Shown: positions 47,359 to 59,500 of the stretch, in pieces
How the letters are laid out: each line of letters begins with the position of its first letter
Position numbering within the stretch: position 1 is the first letter of the stretch
Origin: Clitopilus passeckerianus
Lineage: Eukaryota > Basidiomycota > Agaricomycetes > Agaricales > Entolomataceae
Assembly: GCA_944990035.1 (NCBI GenBank)
Contig: CALYLX010000082.1
Coordinates: forward strand, 248,001 to 312,000
Length of the DNA: 64,000 nucleotides
Direction: 5' to 3'
Program-made: the position numbers and the translations under genes
Notes under the pieces: generated by a model
Told to the model about the DNA's origin: nothing
Databases searched by the model: none
What the model saw: only the letters and a program-made list of their open reading frames with translations

Positions 47359-50300
47359 TCATGACAGAGCGACCGACGATATGTCAAGGATGAGAACGCG
47401 GCCATTCTCGCACCCTACAGAGATCAAAGATCCGTTGGTGTTGACTGCAAATACGGTGGGTTTCACATCTGCAGGAAACCAACAAATTGGAACGATGTCG
47501 AGTGGACCCGAATGACGCAAGTGGATATCTGCGGAGATTGCAACCCCGTAGAAGTAGGGAGGTTCGGAACGTTTTATAAATAGTAGTAAACGGGTAGGGG
47601 AAATATGAGCATCTGTGACCATCTGACCATGGGAAGTTGTGCAATATGAAGTAAAGAACGCAAATTTGTGAATATTACAGGGGTATCCTGGGGTAAGGCG
47701 GTGGGATCCCGATTTTGAATCCCACACCCGCACTGTGTTGTCCTCCGATCCCGATGCCAATCTCGAGCCGTCTGGCAAGAATTGAATGCATGTGACGATA
47801 TCACTATGGCCTTTAAGGGTGGTGAGGTGGGATCCCGACTTTGCATCCCACACCCGCACTGTGTTGTCCCCCGATCCCGATGCCAGTCTCGAGCCGTCTG
47901 GCGAGAATTGAATGCATGTGACGGCCCAACTATGGCCGTTAAGGGTGGTGAGGTGGGATCCCGACTTTGCATCCCACACCCGCACTGTGTTGTCCCACGA
48001 TCCCGATGCCAGTCTCGAGCCGTCTGGCAAGAATTGAATGCATGTGACGGTATCACTATGGCCTTTAAGGGTGGTGAGGTGGGATCCCGACTTTGCATCC
48101 CACACCCGCACTGTGTTGTCCCACGATCCCGATGCCAGTCTCGAGCCGTCTGGCAAGAATTGAATGCATGTGACGGTATCACTATGGCCTTTAAGGGTGG
48201 TGAGGTGGGATCCCGACTTTGCATCCCAGACCCGCACTGTGTTGTCCTCCGATCCCGATGCCAATCTCGAGCCGTCTGGCAAGAATTGAATGCATGTGAC
48301 GATATCACTATGGCCTTTAAGGGTGGTGAGGTGGGATCCCGACTTTGCATCCCACACCCGCACTGTGTTGTCCCCGATCCCGATGCCAATCTCGAGCCGT
48401 CTGGCAAGAATTGAATGCATGTGACGCGCTGACTATGGCCTTTAAGGGTGGTGAGGTGGGATCCCGACTTTGCATCCCACACCCGCACTGTGTTGTCCCA
48501 CGATCCCGATGCCAGTCTCGAGCCGTCTGGCAAGAATTGAATGCATGTGACGGTATCACTATGGCCTTTAAGGGTGGTGAGGTGGGATCCCGACTTTGCA
48601 TCCCACACCCGCACTGTGTTGTCCCACGATCCCGATGCCAATCTCGAGCCGTCTGGCAAGAATTGAATGCATGTGACGATATCACTATGGCCTTTAAGGG
48701 TGGTGAGGTGGGATCCCGACTTTGCATCCCACACCCGCACTGTGTTGTCCCCCGATCCCGATGCCAATCTCGAGCCGTCTGGCAAGAATTGAATGCATGT
48801 GACGCGCTGACTATGGCCTTTAAGGGTGGTGAGGTGGGATCCCGACTTTGCATCCCACACCCGCACTGTGTTGTCCCACGATCCCGATGCCAGTCTCGAG
48901 CCGTCTGGCAAGAATTGAATGCATGTGACGCCCTGACTATGGCCTTTAAGGGGGGTGAGGTGGGATCCCGACTTTGCATCCCAGACCCGCACTGTGTTGT
49001 CCTCCGATCCCGATGCCAGTCTCGAGCCGTCTGGCGAGAATTGAATGCATGTGACGCCCTGACTATGGCCTTTAAGGGTGGTGAGGTGGGATCCTGACTT
49101 TGGATCCCACAGCTGTACTGTGTTGTCCTGCGATGATGATGCCATTCTCGAGCCGTCTGGCGAGAATGCAATTGAGGTCACTCCTCCGGAGTGCCCAGAT
49201 AAGACAGCCCATGCCGGGCTCCATTTCCTTCCAGCGCCAGATATCAGACGCAAGTTGGCTTGGCTTTTGTACAACTTGTTGATAGCGGTTTTCATCGGTG
49301 CGAACGAGATTCCCGAACCATAGATGTGCATTGGCGATAGCTTGAACAGCATGGCATTACTTTGAATAAATCGAGAGGTATCGCGTAGCACGATGCCTAT
49401 CTCATCGTTTTCTTGTTTGGTGCTGCTTCGGGTGCTTACTGGAGACACTGTCCGGAGGTGGCGGAATTGCATGGTAATGTATTCCTTGGTGCGTTGAAGG
49501 GCCTTGGGGGACAATGATACTCAGTTTGTCCGCTCTGTTGATCATTGTATTGACCTTTACTCACCGTTACCGGTTTGTTGCAGGGAATAAGTGAGCTTGC
49601 CTTTTCTAGAATGTCATGTGAGGCATCAATCTGATTTATGATGCTGAGCGTCTCCAGCCATGATAGTATATCACGCGAAGCCCAATCCCAAAGACATTGT
49701 TCGAGCTCCCGATCCAGTCCAGCACCACAGAGGTGCAATACCCAATGTAAGCATGCATAGGAGACTGCGGGCGAAATTGGGTGGTTCCGGAAGAGATGTT
49801 CTATGTCTGCCCTGTCCCTGTACCAGTCTGCAGGACTGAGCTCGCACATGTTTTGCTTCAAGGCCTTGTGCATATATTTGAAACATTGTCTTGTCATGTT
49901 TCGATGTTGTGCACCAAGATCAATATGTAACTCTGCGATTGCCATTGGGAGTTCGCCATCGGCGAGACCAATACCCTCGAGAGCTTTCTGAATACGCTCC
50001 CGAGAGGCGATGAAATCGGGAAAGGATTTGTGATGGACACGGAATATACGTTCCGAGTCGTCACCGCTAGGGGCAACCATGGAGTGGAGATGCAGCAGAG
50101 TGCCTTCAATGTAAGACTCCGATACACTGAGTAACGCTGCAAGACAGCGGCGCGGAAGAGGATTCTGAAGGACAATGATAGCACCGACTACGGTTTGGTA
50201 TTGATACCACCAGCTATTCTCTTGGCTATCACTGTCCACGCTGGAGGAGCCGGACGATGCCAATCGAAGAATTTGGACGTAGGTCCTGTCAAGCACATCC

Positions 50301-51494
50301 ATGCGCCTGGCACCGGAGTAGTCGGTGGAGGAGACTCCTTCAAGCAGGTAAGCCAGCTGCCTCATCGGACCTTGGCGTTTATTATCCAAAATGAACTTCG
50401 TAGCAGTAGCCGCAATGATGAAGAGTGTTCCACAGATTCCATATAACATCTGCTTCTCGTCATCGGTAGGTTGCCAAGGTGGTTGAAGATGGGGAAAGGC
50501 CCTTGTTACTTGCTCCGCTGACAAGGCATAGTCTAGATAGAGTCGGATATCCGATTCCACGATGGAGGTCTCGATGTCATGTAAGCGGAACCGCTCGTGG
50601 ATGGTGTCATGATCGAGGATATCTGTAATGTGGAATTCGGGGCGGGAAGTGATGAAGAATCTCAGATGTGGGAGGCTTGGGGTATGCTGACCGAGGAGTC
50701 TCAAGATGGATTTTGCATCCTCTTGATCGCACTCGTCCAGAGCGTCAATTACGATGAGAGTCCGTTGTTCGGCCGAAAGGGGAATGGTTTGGAGTGCGTT
50801 GAGGATGAGAACAGCAAACTGGACATTCAGATCCTTCTGTTTGATGTCTGGGTCTGACTTGACTGCTTCGACGATGCCGTCACGAAACTCCGAGCTGTGG
50901 CAGGCCAGATGGTATGCGATGGTCGAGAAGAAATGTTTTCCCGTATTCCGTTCGTCTTCATCCCTAGAGCAGAAGAAGCTGGCTCCGAGAATGCCCTCCT
51001 CAGCTGCTCGCTGAGCTACTGTCTGCGCGATGGTTGACTTTCCGATTCCAGCCACACCATCCAGAACATAGATGGACGCTTGGCTGGGATCTTGTCCATG
51101 GATCCATTCGTCTATCTCGCCAAGAATTTGAACGCGAGTACCCTCAAAGCACGATGCTCTACGGTTCGCTGAAGATGTAGAAGAGTCGTAGGCGGCGGCA
51201 ACTGGCTTGAGGTCGTCTCTCAACCGATGCTGTGCGATGTCAACAAAGTCTGCCTTTTAACCATAGGCATGGTATACTGACCAGCGTTGGGGTGGCTTCA
51301 TTTATAACGACATTGTTGATATCTCGCCCTGCGTTCAAGTTGCTTGAGGAGATTTCCAAGTTCATGAATGTGCTATGAGGCAGCTCAGATGTCTGTGTTG
51401 ATGGGTCTGGTGACTTGGTAATAGTGACTTCGGCAGCTAAGGCCAGGTCATCGCTTGTGGCGCTGGCCCTTCCATAGTCATCGGTCGTGCTCAT
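47359..51494 (-). CDS. NLR-D: NACHT-WD40 receptor with near-identical WD40 repeats and one frameshift
   Basis: Exons 51494-51282, 51229-49565 and 49502-47359. Exon 1 is the shortest of the set (71 residues, from MSTTDDYGRASATSDDL to a NAGRDINNVVINE segment). An upstream in-frame Met exists, but it lies before a GTGTCAAG/GTGAGC leader intron and the promoter motif, so 51494 is preferred. Exon 2 has Walker A GVAGIGKST, Walker B VIDALDEC and FFITSRPEF. Exon 3 has the linker SPMHIYGSGISF and 12 WD40 repeats, most sharing CIQFLPDGSRLASGS / DNTVRVWDAKSGSHLTTLKG. One base is missing at about 48371 in a C run (spacing 125 instead of 126), which moves the last five repeats and the cap (VPICWFPADVK, NGRVLILDISS) to another frame. 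The shifted frame stays open to 47574 because the repeats are uniform. Either an inactive allele or a sequencing slip. Confidence 0.88.
47815..49199 (-). repeat. 126-bp WD40-coding tandem repeats of NLR-D
   Basis: AAGGGTGGTGAGGTGGGATC-type sequence starts at 47815, 47941, 48067, 48193, 48319, 48444, 48570, 48696, 48822, 48948 and 49074 (the last two slightly variant). Spacing is 126 bp except 125 once. Differences between the inner units are concentrated in three codons, described under findings. Confidence 0.95.
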
Positions 51495-51628
51495 TGCAGT
51501 TCCTAGACGGTTGGTGGATGAGAAACGATGGTATGATAGTGAAAGGTCAAGGAGAGGACGCTCACCTTGACACCCATCAAGCACGAGGCTCATACACCTG
51601 ACCCATGCCGGACGTAGAGCCGGACATT

Positions 51629-51648
51629 TTGACGCCCAGTTGGCGCTC
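51629..51648 (-). promoter_or_regulatory. Shared NLR upstream motif, copy D
   Basis: In gene orientation GAGCGCCAACTGGGCGTCAA, followed by AATGTCCGGC as at NLR-B; 135 bp before the chosen ATG and just upstream of the leader-intron donor. Confidence 0.45.
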
Positions 51649-51802
51649 GTCGGTTCACATAGCAATGGAGATTAGTGGGGTTTAGTGGGACGAATGGCAT
51701 GACGGTGCTTGCAACGATGTGATTGTCAAAGAACGCCGTTGCCGACTTCGTGCAGAAGGTTAAAACCAGTACATTCTGTCTCAATATCTTCACAATCGCA
51801 TC

Positions 51803-52000
51803 ACTACATAAGCTGCGAGAACGTCTACGTTCCACTCTGTTCATAATCCTTCCAAGGATGCGTCTGCACCGAAAATCGTCATCAGCACGACCTCAGAATC
51901 AATGTAAAAGAAGGCTCACAAATATTGATGATATGTGACTCGGAAGTATTGGTTGCATTGACCCGTTTTTCTTCCTGGGCTGGCAAATTGGAGCAGCAAG
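51803..52000 (-). pseudogene. Aldose 1-epimerase 3'-end relic upstream of NLR-D
   Basis: CTGCGAGAACGTCTACGTTC then ACTCTGTTCATAATCCTTCC mirrors the intact gene's end (TTGCGAGAACTTGTACGTCG, ACTCCACTCATAATCCTTCC). Read as protein it gives DYEQSGT, a stop, TFSQLM, against DYEWSATYKFSQLK in the live copy. Similarity continues weakly through the intron and into exon 8. Same strand as NLR-D, ending about 155 bp before its motif. Confidence 0.65.
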
Positions 52001-52019
52001 AGCGCCTAAAGTCTGAGCG

Positions 52020-52976
52020 TCGCGTTCATGGTATGGGCGTTGAGGTATGGTAGTGTTGGACAGCGTCTTGTTCTGCTATGATATGGAGGCTGAAACGTCC
52101 ACGGTCAAGGGGTGCATACCAAAAAGCCAGATAAAGACATACCTGATACCATATATTGCACCCACCACGCCCTGGTAGCCTCTGCTGCAATGATTCCTCG
52201 TTGAGATCAGAAGCTGCCGCCGGTAATGCCGGTAAACCCGCCAGGAGGAATGCATCAATGGAGCGTAAAGCATTGAGCCAGGCAATCAAGGAAAGCCTGC
52301 ATGACATCTCGGAATACATCAAGGTCGAAACAGAGTCGCTGCGAGTGAATCGCTGAGGTTCTAGCTTTGAGGGTGGGTGGGGAATCAGTCGCGGATAGAA
52401 TTTTGGGTGTATATGCGTACGTCCTGCGTAGCATCTGGGTCAAGGCTGATAACAGAGGGAATAGCCAGTGTCAGGCCTGGGGTAGAGTATGACGGGCAGG
52501 AGCCCAACAAGGCAGAAGCGGAGGACGGGGCAAGGGGAAGTCAAAAAAGAAGTTACAACGAATGATACGTACACAGGATCTCCAGACGGCGGACGCCGGT
52601 GCTTCCTAGTCCATCCCCGACCCAATGCGGGGTTCTGACCGAGGCTTCTGCTGGTGGTATACGTCGCTCGCCGGTATCTGCAGGTCGAAAAGATAAGTCA
52701 GTAAAGGTCGGGAGGAAATAATATAAGAGGAAGGAGGACGTACCATGCTGCCGATCCAAAGTTGGGGGAAACCTTAAGCTTTAAGAGTGAGCTCGAGAGA
52801 TAGCTTAATGCACAGTCGAGAGGTCTAGCCAGTTCTAAACCAGTGCACCTGAGTCCGAGTGGATCGAATTTGAATTGAAGATGGTGGTGGGTTTGAGCCA
52901 TCTCCCTCAGGCTCGGGGCCCGGGCTGCCTGTTGTTGTTTGGCTATCTTGTCAACGTCAAACATTCCCGTCGCAAG
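52020..52976 (-). repeat. R family copy 7, left arm
   Basis: The exon next to the core reads CCDWWLATGMFDVDKIAKQQ and later FKFDPLGLRCTGLELARPLD, closely matching copies 3 and 4. Beyond it are the usual minus-strand intron modules, for example ending AAGATAAGTCAGTAAAGGTC near 52690. Confidence 0.55.
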
Positions 52977-53013
52977 CCACCAATCACAGCAGGGCGCTTC
53001 CAAGGCGCTTACT
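52977..53013 (+). repeat. R family core, copy 7
   Basis: CCACCAATCACAGCAGGGCGC-type sequence then TTCCAAGGCGCTTACT. Confidence 0.65.
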
Positions 53014-56000
53014 CGGAGGACTGTTTGGCGTTGTTTGATTTAGAACTTTGTTGGTCCTTCAAGCTTGCAAGTCCTCCGCAGCCCACCACCAAACTTCGTT
53101 GCTTTCAAGGCGGATCCACAACTGCTAACAGTGCTCAAGACTTGGAACCTTTTGGACAGCTTGAAAAGCGAGCGGACTACCCAAGATGACGAGCGTTGTT
53201 TCGGCAGGAAGCGTTCAATATTCAATTTTCAGACTTCCGTCTTTCTCGCAAACGACGACTGGTACTGCTTCTACCGCGCTCAACATTCGCCGACTATATA
53301 GGTCCTTAATGGCGGCCGGCCTCTTCGCTTTCCGGTTCTGGAGACCCTTGGTGACTACAGTTACGGGTGGTGGTCAACGATCATGAAAGATATGGGGTGT
53401 ATGCTAGAATTGAATATCACGTATGTGCCCTTTTTCAACTTCGACAACCAACTCGTTCCCGCCTCTTCTGTTCCTCATTCCCATCACCACGCCTAGCTCA
53501 CCAAATCTTTCTCGTCATACTCTGCATCAAATTTGAGGCTGACTTTCCCTTCTCCTCAGGTACCTTCTTCCAAGATCATTACGCATACATCTCAAGACGT
53601 TGCATGTCCGCCGATCTCCCATACAAATCGACTGCGACGACATGCTACCAACATGCTTGGCCATCCTCTCTAGACTCTGGTCGATTACAGGCAACCTTAC
53701 GTATCCTCACTGGGCTCCTTGGTACGTTCCGCCTCCTCCTCCTCCGCCTCACAGTAAACTGACGCTGATTATCTGTCTCTCTATAGCAACCCACGGCACG
53801 AATCATCGAGAAGACTGGCATCTACACCCACACCATGAGAGTCCAAAATCGTCCTTCCCAGCCATGTGCAGGAAATGTCCTCCTTGTCAACGTGCCCAGG
53901 CGCCACCACAGCCGAATTGAGTGTTCTTCAAAATGGCTATTCGCCGCAGCGGTCCTGGTACGTCCTCTCTCTGTCTCGCCTTTTCCACCGTTACTAACCC
54001 AAGTCTTCAGCCTACAGATGCCGAAGAATTATACAATCCAAGACGCTGCCGCATCCAATATCCATCATTCAACTACACGTCTCCAAGGACTCAAGGACCC
54101 ATCGTGGCAGCGACAAATCCAGCGTAATACGGCTACGGCTTGTTGCTCACCGAGGTCCCAATCGGGACTATGAGAAGAAGCGACGGCACTGTACAGTGTA
54201 CGCCGGTGCCCTACAATCGTCCTCTCGCATAGGGTGCAAAAAAGGTCAAAGCTGCCTACACTCACGAAGGTGCTCGTCGAGGGTTCTTGAAGACCCATGT
54301 GGCTGTAGTTGAGGCCGAAGCTGAAACTTGAAGGTTCGTTCCCCCTCCTGCGTTCTCCACCAGTCAGAACTGACGCTGAATACGTATTTCGTCAGGAGGA
54401 ATCCACATGGTCAACAGCTACGACGGCAAGACCCCACCCGTTACCTCATGGTGGAAAACCGCTTCTGGCTAGGTGCAGGAAACGTCACCTGTCCTCCTTG
54501 CTGCGTATGCTCTCCCAAACTCTATATGGAGACTGCAGTGGTATGTCATCTCTCCGTCATTTTCTCCCTAATCCCCACTGAATTAGCTCTATGACTTAGA
54601 TAGGCCCGTTATGAATTTGCAACGGCGGGAGCAACACCACCACCATCGCGGAATCAAAACCTTCGACCGTATGACCCTCAAGCAAAGCCAGGCGCGACGG
54701 ACTCGTTGCCAACGTATCCAACTCGTGCATTCTCCCAAACTTGTATAGGCTACTCCGGTACGTCTTTCTTTCTTATCTTATCCTCTCGACCTCAAGTTGA
54801 CTTAGTCAAGCTTACAGAGATGAACAAGCCTGTGGAAGCCTTGGCCGGTTCAACCAAATCTGGCTAGCTTATACTCCACAATCTCAAGCACTCGAAAAAG
54901 CATGCGCTGCAGAGATTGCCTCCCATCTTTCTTCCTACGCAAGTAGCGACAGCCTGTCCATTGTGTCAAAGTGCGCTGCTGTCCTGAGCACAAGTCGGGA
55001 TGTTGGACAATGGGACGGTGGGACGGTGCTCCTGGGTAAGCACAAGCTCGATTCACCTGTAAGGTTCTCCATGCTGAGATGGTGATTAGGAACCTGGCTG
55101 GCCTGATTTGCCGCCGCCTTGTGGATGCAAGCTCCAACACCGAGTCACGACTTCCATATTTTCTCTCTGCACAACTGGTCTCGACCGAATGGGAACATGT
55201 ACAGCCGTCAAGAAGGATCATACCACAATGAAGCTCAAGCCTGGAGAGGTCTCCAATTCTGGGCCGGGGAGGACACGGAAATAGCGTCCAAGTTCCCATG
55301 AACGGCGTAGCCGAGGCACAACCCACCTGTGATGCAAGAACCGCGAAGACAGACAAGGAAATTATGCTCCTGTACGTGTTTATGAATATACCCCCAATGA
55401 TGCTCTGCTTACGCGACGATGTTTCCAGTTCACCTCAATCAACTTTCGAAGGTCGTTTCGGATTTTAGACTTCAAGGCCGATGTCTACCTGTTGCTGCTT
55501 CACGTACTGGCGTATTCCTGAAACCACGGGCGAGCATTTGATACAAATATGCGTTTGAGGTGTGTACTTGCTTGATGGCTGCTTTCCACGCAATCTCTGA
55601 CAACTCCCAGCTGTACAGTCGTTCGAGAGAAACCCCAACCGGAGCTTGCAGCGTTCATTGCCGATCAGAGGGCTGTTTCCAAGATGATCACTGGAATCAA
55701 GGTACGGCCACCTAGCCTCTTTTGATTTTGTCGTAGCTTACCGTCGCTCTGTTCAGAAACCGCTCAGCACTGCCCGACGACTCACGCTTCCGCAACCCGC
55801 CTCGCAGGACACCTCTTTTTCGTCGAAGAATGCCTTGACCAGGATTCTCCGACCTCGCTGGAGTTTGCAGGTGCGTTCTACGCGTCCACTTACTTTCTTG
55901 GCCTTGAGCTAATATACCTATCCCACCTGCAGATTCTGTGGATGGACATTTGAGATTGGCTTTCGGCGTGGGTGCATCCACAGCGGGAAGCTGTTAGCGA

Positions 56001-56400
56001 ATAACGAGGCCACCCAACTTCACGGAAGCCAAGTGAAGGTGCCTAAGGAAACGACCTGCACAGAGCTCTTGATCCATCTCGACGCGTCAGGAATGTTTTT
56101 GTTGGCAGTAGATGGTCGGGCGATTGGAGGCAGGGCAGGGTTTTTTGTGCATACCTTTACAATCTCCGGCGCTTTATGGACATCGGGACGTTGGACTTCG
56201 ATAATGTGGCCGTTTTCGGTAGCTATCGTCATTCATATTTCTACCGTTTCTTGTAGTACTTTCGAACGTTGTACATTTGCATCCTTCGGTCTGCTTCGAG
56301 TTATTCTCAAGTGGGCTCTGCAAGCTGCCTATTGCGAAGGAGTCAAGGTACCGAAATATTACGGGGCACGATGATTGTTCGGTAGTAGATAAGGACACGT
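53014..56400 (+). repeat. R family copy 7, right arm (type 2)
   Basis: Starts with blocks shared with copies 4 and 5 (AAGACTTGGAACCTTTTGGA, ACCCAAGATGACG). It continues through modules with FFQDHYAYISRRCMSADLP, SSKWLFAAAVLV and TKVLVEGS, and has the TGATTTGCC block shared with 28210-28280 near 55100. The last 1 kb (55370-56400) has splice-like sites but no shared blocks I could verify. All frames are broken. Confidence 0.45.
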
Positions 56401-56500
56401 TAATATGGAATTGGAGAGGAATTTAGTGTATAAAACTACAATGTACATTCAACGAACTATGTCTTGTCAGTGAAAGGGAAAGAAACTCAACTAGACATCG

Positions 56501-59500
56501 TCATGGTAGAGGAACGGAAGAAAAATCAAGAATGAAAAAACCACCATTCTCGCAAGCTACTGTGGCCAATGATGATCCGTTTGAAGCCACTGCAAGCCTG
56601 GTAGGTTCCACCTCTAGAGGGAACCAACAGATTGGTATGACTCTTATAGGGCCTTGATCAACTGCATGGATATCCGCGGAAACAGCGAGCCCATAGAAGT
56701 GCGGATGCTTGCGCCGTTTAACAAGTAAAATCAAACGCGAGACGCGTGCAGGAGCATCTGTGGCTGTCGGAGGGGAGGCGACAGAATGGGAAATGAAGAA
56801 AACAGATCGGACGGTATCACTATTATGGTCTTCAAGGATGGCGCGGCGGGCGCCGATCCCTGGATTCCACAGCCATAGCCTTGGATGGGTCACTGCGGCA
56901 GCCATTCCCAGTGCTAGCTGCACGCCAGCTGGGGAGAATGCAATGGTTTCCAAGAAGAAGGTTTCCGAGTCTGTCTCGGAGTCAGACAAAACAAAGGCGA
57001 GCTCGGAGCCTGACTTTGCATCCCACAGCCGGACCGTCTTATCATTTGATCCAGATGCTAGCTGTGACCCGTCTGGCGAAAATGCAATGCATCTAATTCT
57101 GTCAGTATGGCCGTGAATGGTGGAAAGGTGGAAGCCCGATTTTGCATCCCACAGTCGGATCGTCTTGTCATCTGATCCCGATGCCAGTTGGCAGCCGTCT
57201 GCGGAGAACGCAATGCACTTAACCGAGGCAATATGGCCTTCAAGGTTACAGAGTTTGGAGCCCGACTTCGAATCCCACAGCTGGACTGTCTTGTCATCCG
57301 ATCCTGATGCCAATGACAACCCATCTGGGGAGAATGCAATGCACTGAACCGAGGCAATATGGCCTTCAAGGGTACAGAGTTTGGAACCCGACTTCGAATC
57401 CCACAGCTGAACTGTCTTGCCACCCGATCCCGATGCCAATGTCAACCCATCTGGCGAGAGACAAATGCATGTAATGCGGCTCCTATGCTTGTCAAGGGTG
57501 GAGAGGTAGGAATTCGACTTTACATTCCACAGCCGGATTGTATTGTCTTCCGATCCTGAAGCCAGTCGCGAGCCATCTGGTGAGAATGCAATGCACCTAA
57601 CCACGCTACTATGACCTTCGAGGGTGGAGAGGTGGGTGCCTGACTTTGCATCCCACAGCCGGATTGTCTTGTCATCCGATCCTGACGCTAGTAATGCGCC
57701 ACCTGGCAAGAATCCAATACATGTAATGCCCCCGCTATGGCCTTGGAGGGTGGAGAGGTGAGAGCCGGAATTTCCATCCCACAGCCTGACTGTGTAGTCA
57801 AAAGATCCTGATGCCAGCTGTGAACCATCTGGGGAAAATGCAACACATCTAACTCCCCAACCATGGCCCTTAAGAGTTGAAATGTGGGAGCCCGACTTTG
57901 CGTCCCATAGTTGAATAGTGTTGTCAAAAGATCCTGATGCCAGTCGCAAGCCATCTGGCGAGAATGCGATACATCCCACCCAACCGCTGTGGCCGTTAAG
58001 TGCGAAGAGGTAGGAGCCTGACTTTGCATCCCAAAACCGGACGGTCTTGTCATCCGATCCCGATGCCTGTTGCAAACCATCTGGTGAGAACGCATTAAAA
58101 TTGACATCGTCGGTATGGCCTTCAAGGGTAGTGAGGTGGGAGCCGAAGTTTGCATCCCACAGGCGGACGGTCTTGTCCAAGGATCCTGATACCAGTCGTG
58201 AGCCATCTTGAGAGAAGGCAACACATGTAACGCCCGAACTATGGCCTTTCAGGATGGAGAGGTGGGTGCCCGACATGGCATCCCATAGCAAGATTGTGCT
58301 GTCTTCTGATCCCGATGCCAGTCGCAGACCATCTGGCGAGAATGCGATGCATCTAACGCCTCTACTATGGCCACGAAGGGTGAAGAGGTGGGAGCCTGAC
58401 CTTGCATCCCACAGCTGGACTGTATTGTCGAAAGATCCCGATGCCAATCGCGAACCGTTTGGCGAAAATGCAATTGTGGTCACTGAATTGGAGTGCCCAG
58501 CCAAGACAGCCCATGCCAAACTCCATTTCTTTTCAGCGCCGGATACTAGGACAACGTTAGCTGCTCTGTTGTATAGGGCATACATCGAGGTTTCCACTGG
58601 CGTGAACATGATCCCAGAACAATAGACGTGCATTGGGGATATTCTGAGCAATGCCACGTTCATTCGAATGAACCACGCGCAATCATTTAGCACAGTTTCC
58701 AACTTGTGCTCAGTCTTTTCTCCCTCTCCTTGAGTGGTGACTGACGATAGCCGTGGAAGCTGGCCCCGTGCGATACCATGGGTTCCAATGCTTTGGCAGA
58801 CCTTAATGAATTGCCCACAGTCAATCCTCTATTCTATGCCAATGTTTGCCCCACTCACCGTTAATGGCCCTTCTTGCGAAACGGCTGAATTGGCGTTTTC
58901 GAGAATAGAATGCGAGGCATCAATCTGATCTATGGTGCCGAGCGTCTCCAGCCACGACAACACATGCTCTGAAGCCCAACAACAGAGTCGTTCTTTGAGA
59001 TCGGGATCCAACCCACTGGTAGGAGCACAGAGGTGAGACGCCCAGTGCACGCATGCATAGGAAACGTGTGCGGAGATAGGAGGTTTCCTGAAGGTGAGCT
59101 CTACTAGCTCATCCCTATCTCTAGTCCAGTCGGCAGAGCTAAGGTCGCACATATTTCGCTTCAAGTTCCTTTGCATGACCTGGAAACACCTTCTGGCCAT
59201 ATTGCGATGATGCATGTCTGGATCGAGATGAAATTTTGAGATCTGTATCTCAATCTCACCACCGCTAGAATCAACCCCTTCAAGGGCCTTCTGTATGCGG
59301 TCCCTAGAAGTGATGAACTCGGGGAAGGATTTGTGGTGGACACGGAATACACGATCATGCCCACCAGGGGCAACCAAGGAATGTAAATGTAGCAATGTCC
59401 CTTCGATGTCCTCCTCCTTGACATCGAGTAGCTCCGCGAGAGAGAGACTGGGTAGGGGGTTTTGTAGAAAAATAATAGGGCCAAGTATAGTTTGATATTG

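Noticed and set aside
48371..48371. Programmed frameshifting as the explanation for the NLR-D shift
   Set aside because: There is no slippery heptamer with a downstream structure I can identify; all other units have the full-length C/A run, so a simple deletion or read error is more likely.
47782..49097. Regular direct repeats considered as a CRISPR-like or satellite array
   Set aside because: The period is exactly 42 codons and the sequence encodes WD40 repeats in frame with a NACHT gene.
51494..51665. Upstream start for NLR-D giving a longer N-terminus
   Set aside because: The extension crosses a leader intron and the shared promoter motif; the homologous genes start after the intron.
54850..55356. 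168-codon minus-strand frame
   Set aside because: It lies across plus-strand R-family modules, has no splice support or family signal, and starts at no convincing context.
56020..56374. Opposed 70- and 113-codon frames between R copy 7 and NLR-E
   Set aside because: Coding potential is not distinguishable between strands, and no exon structure can be built.
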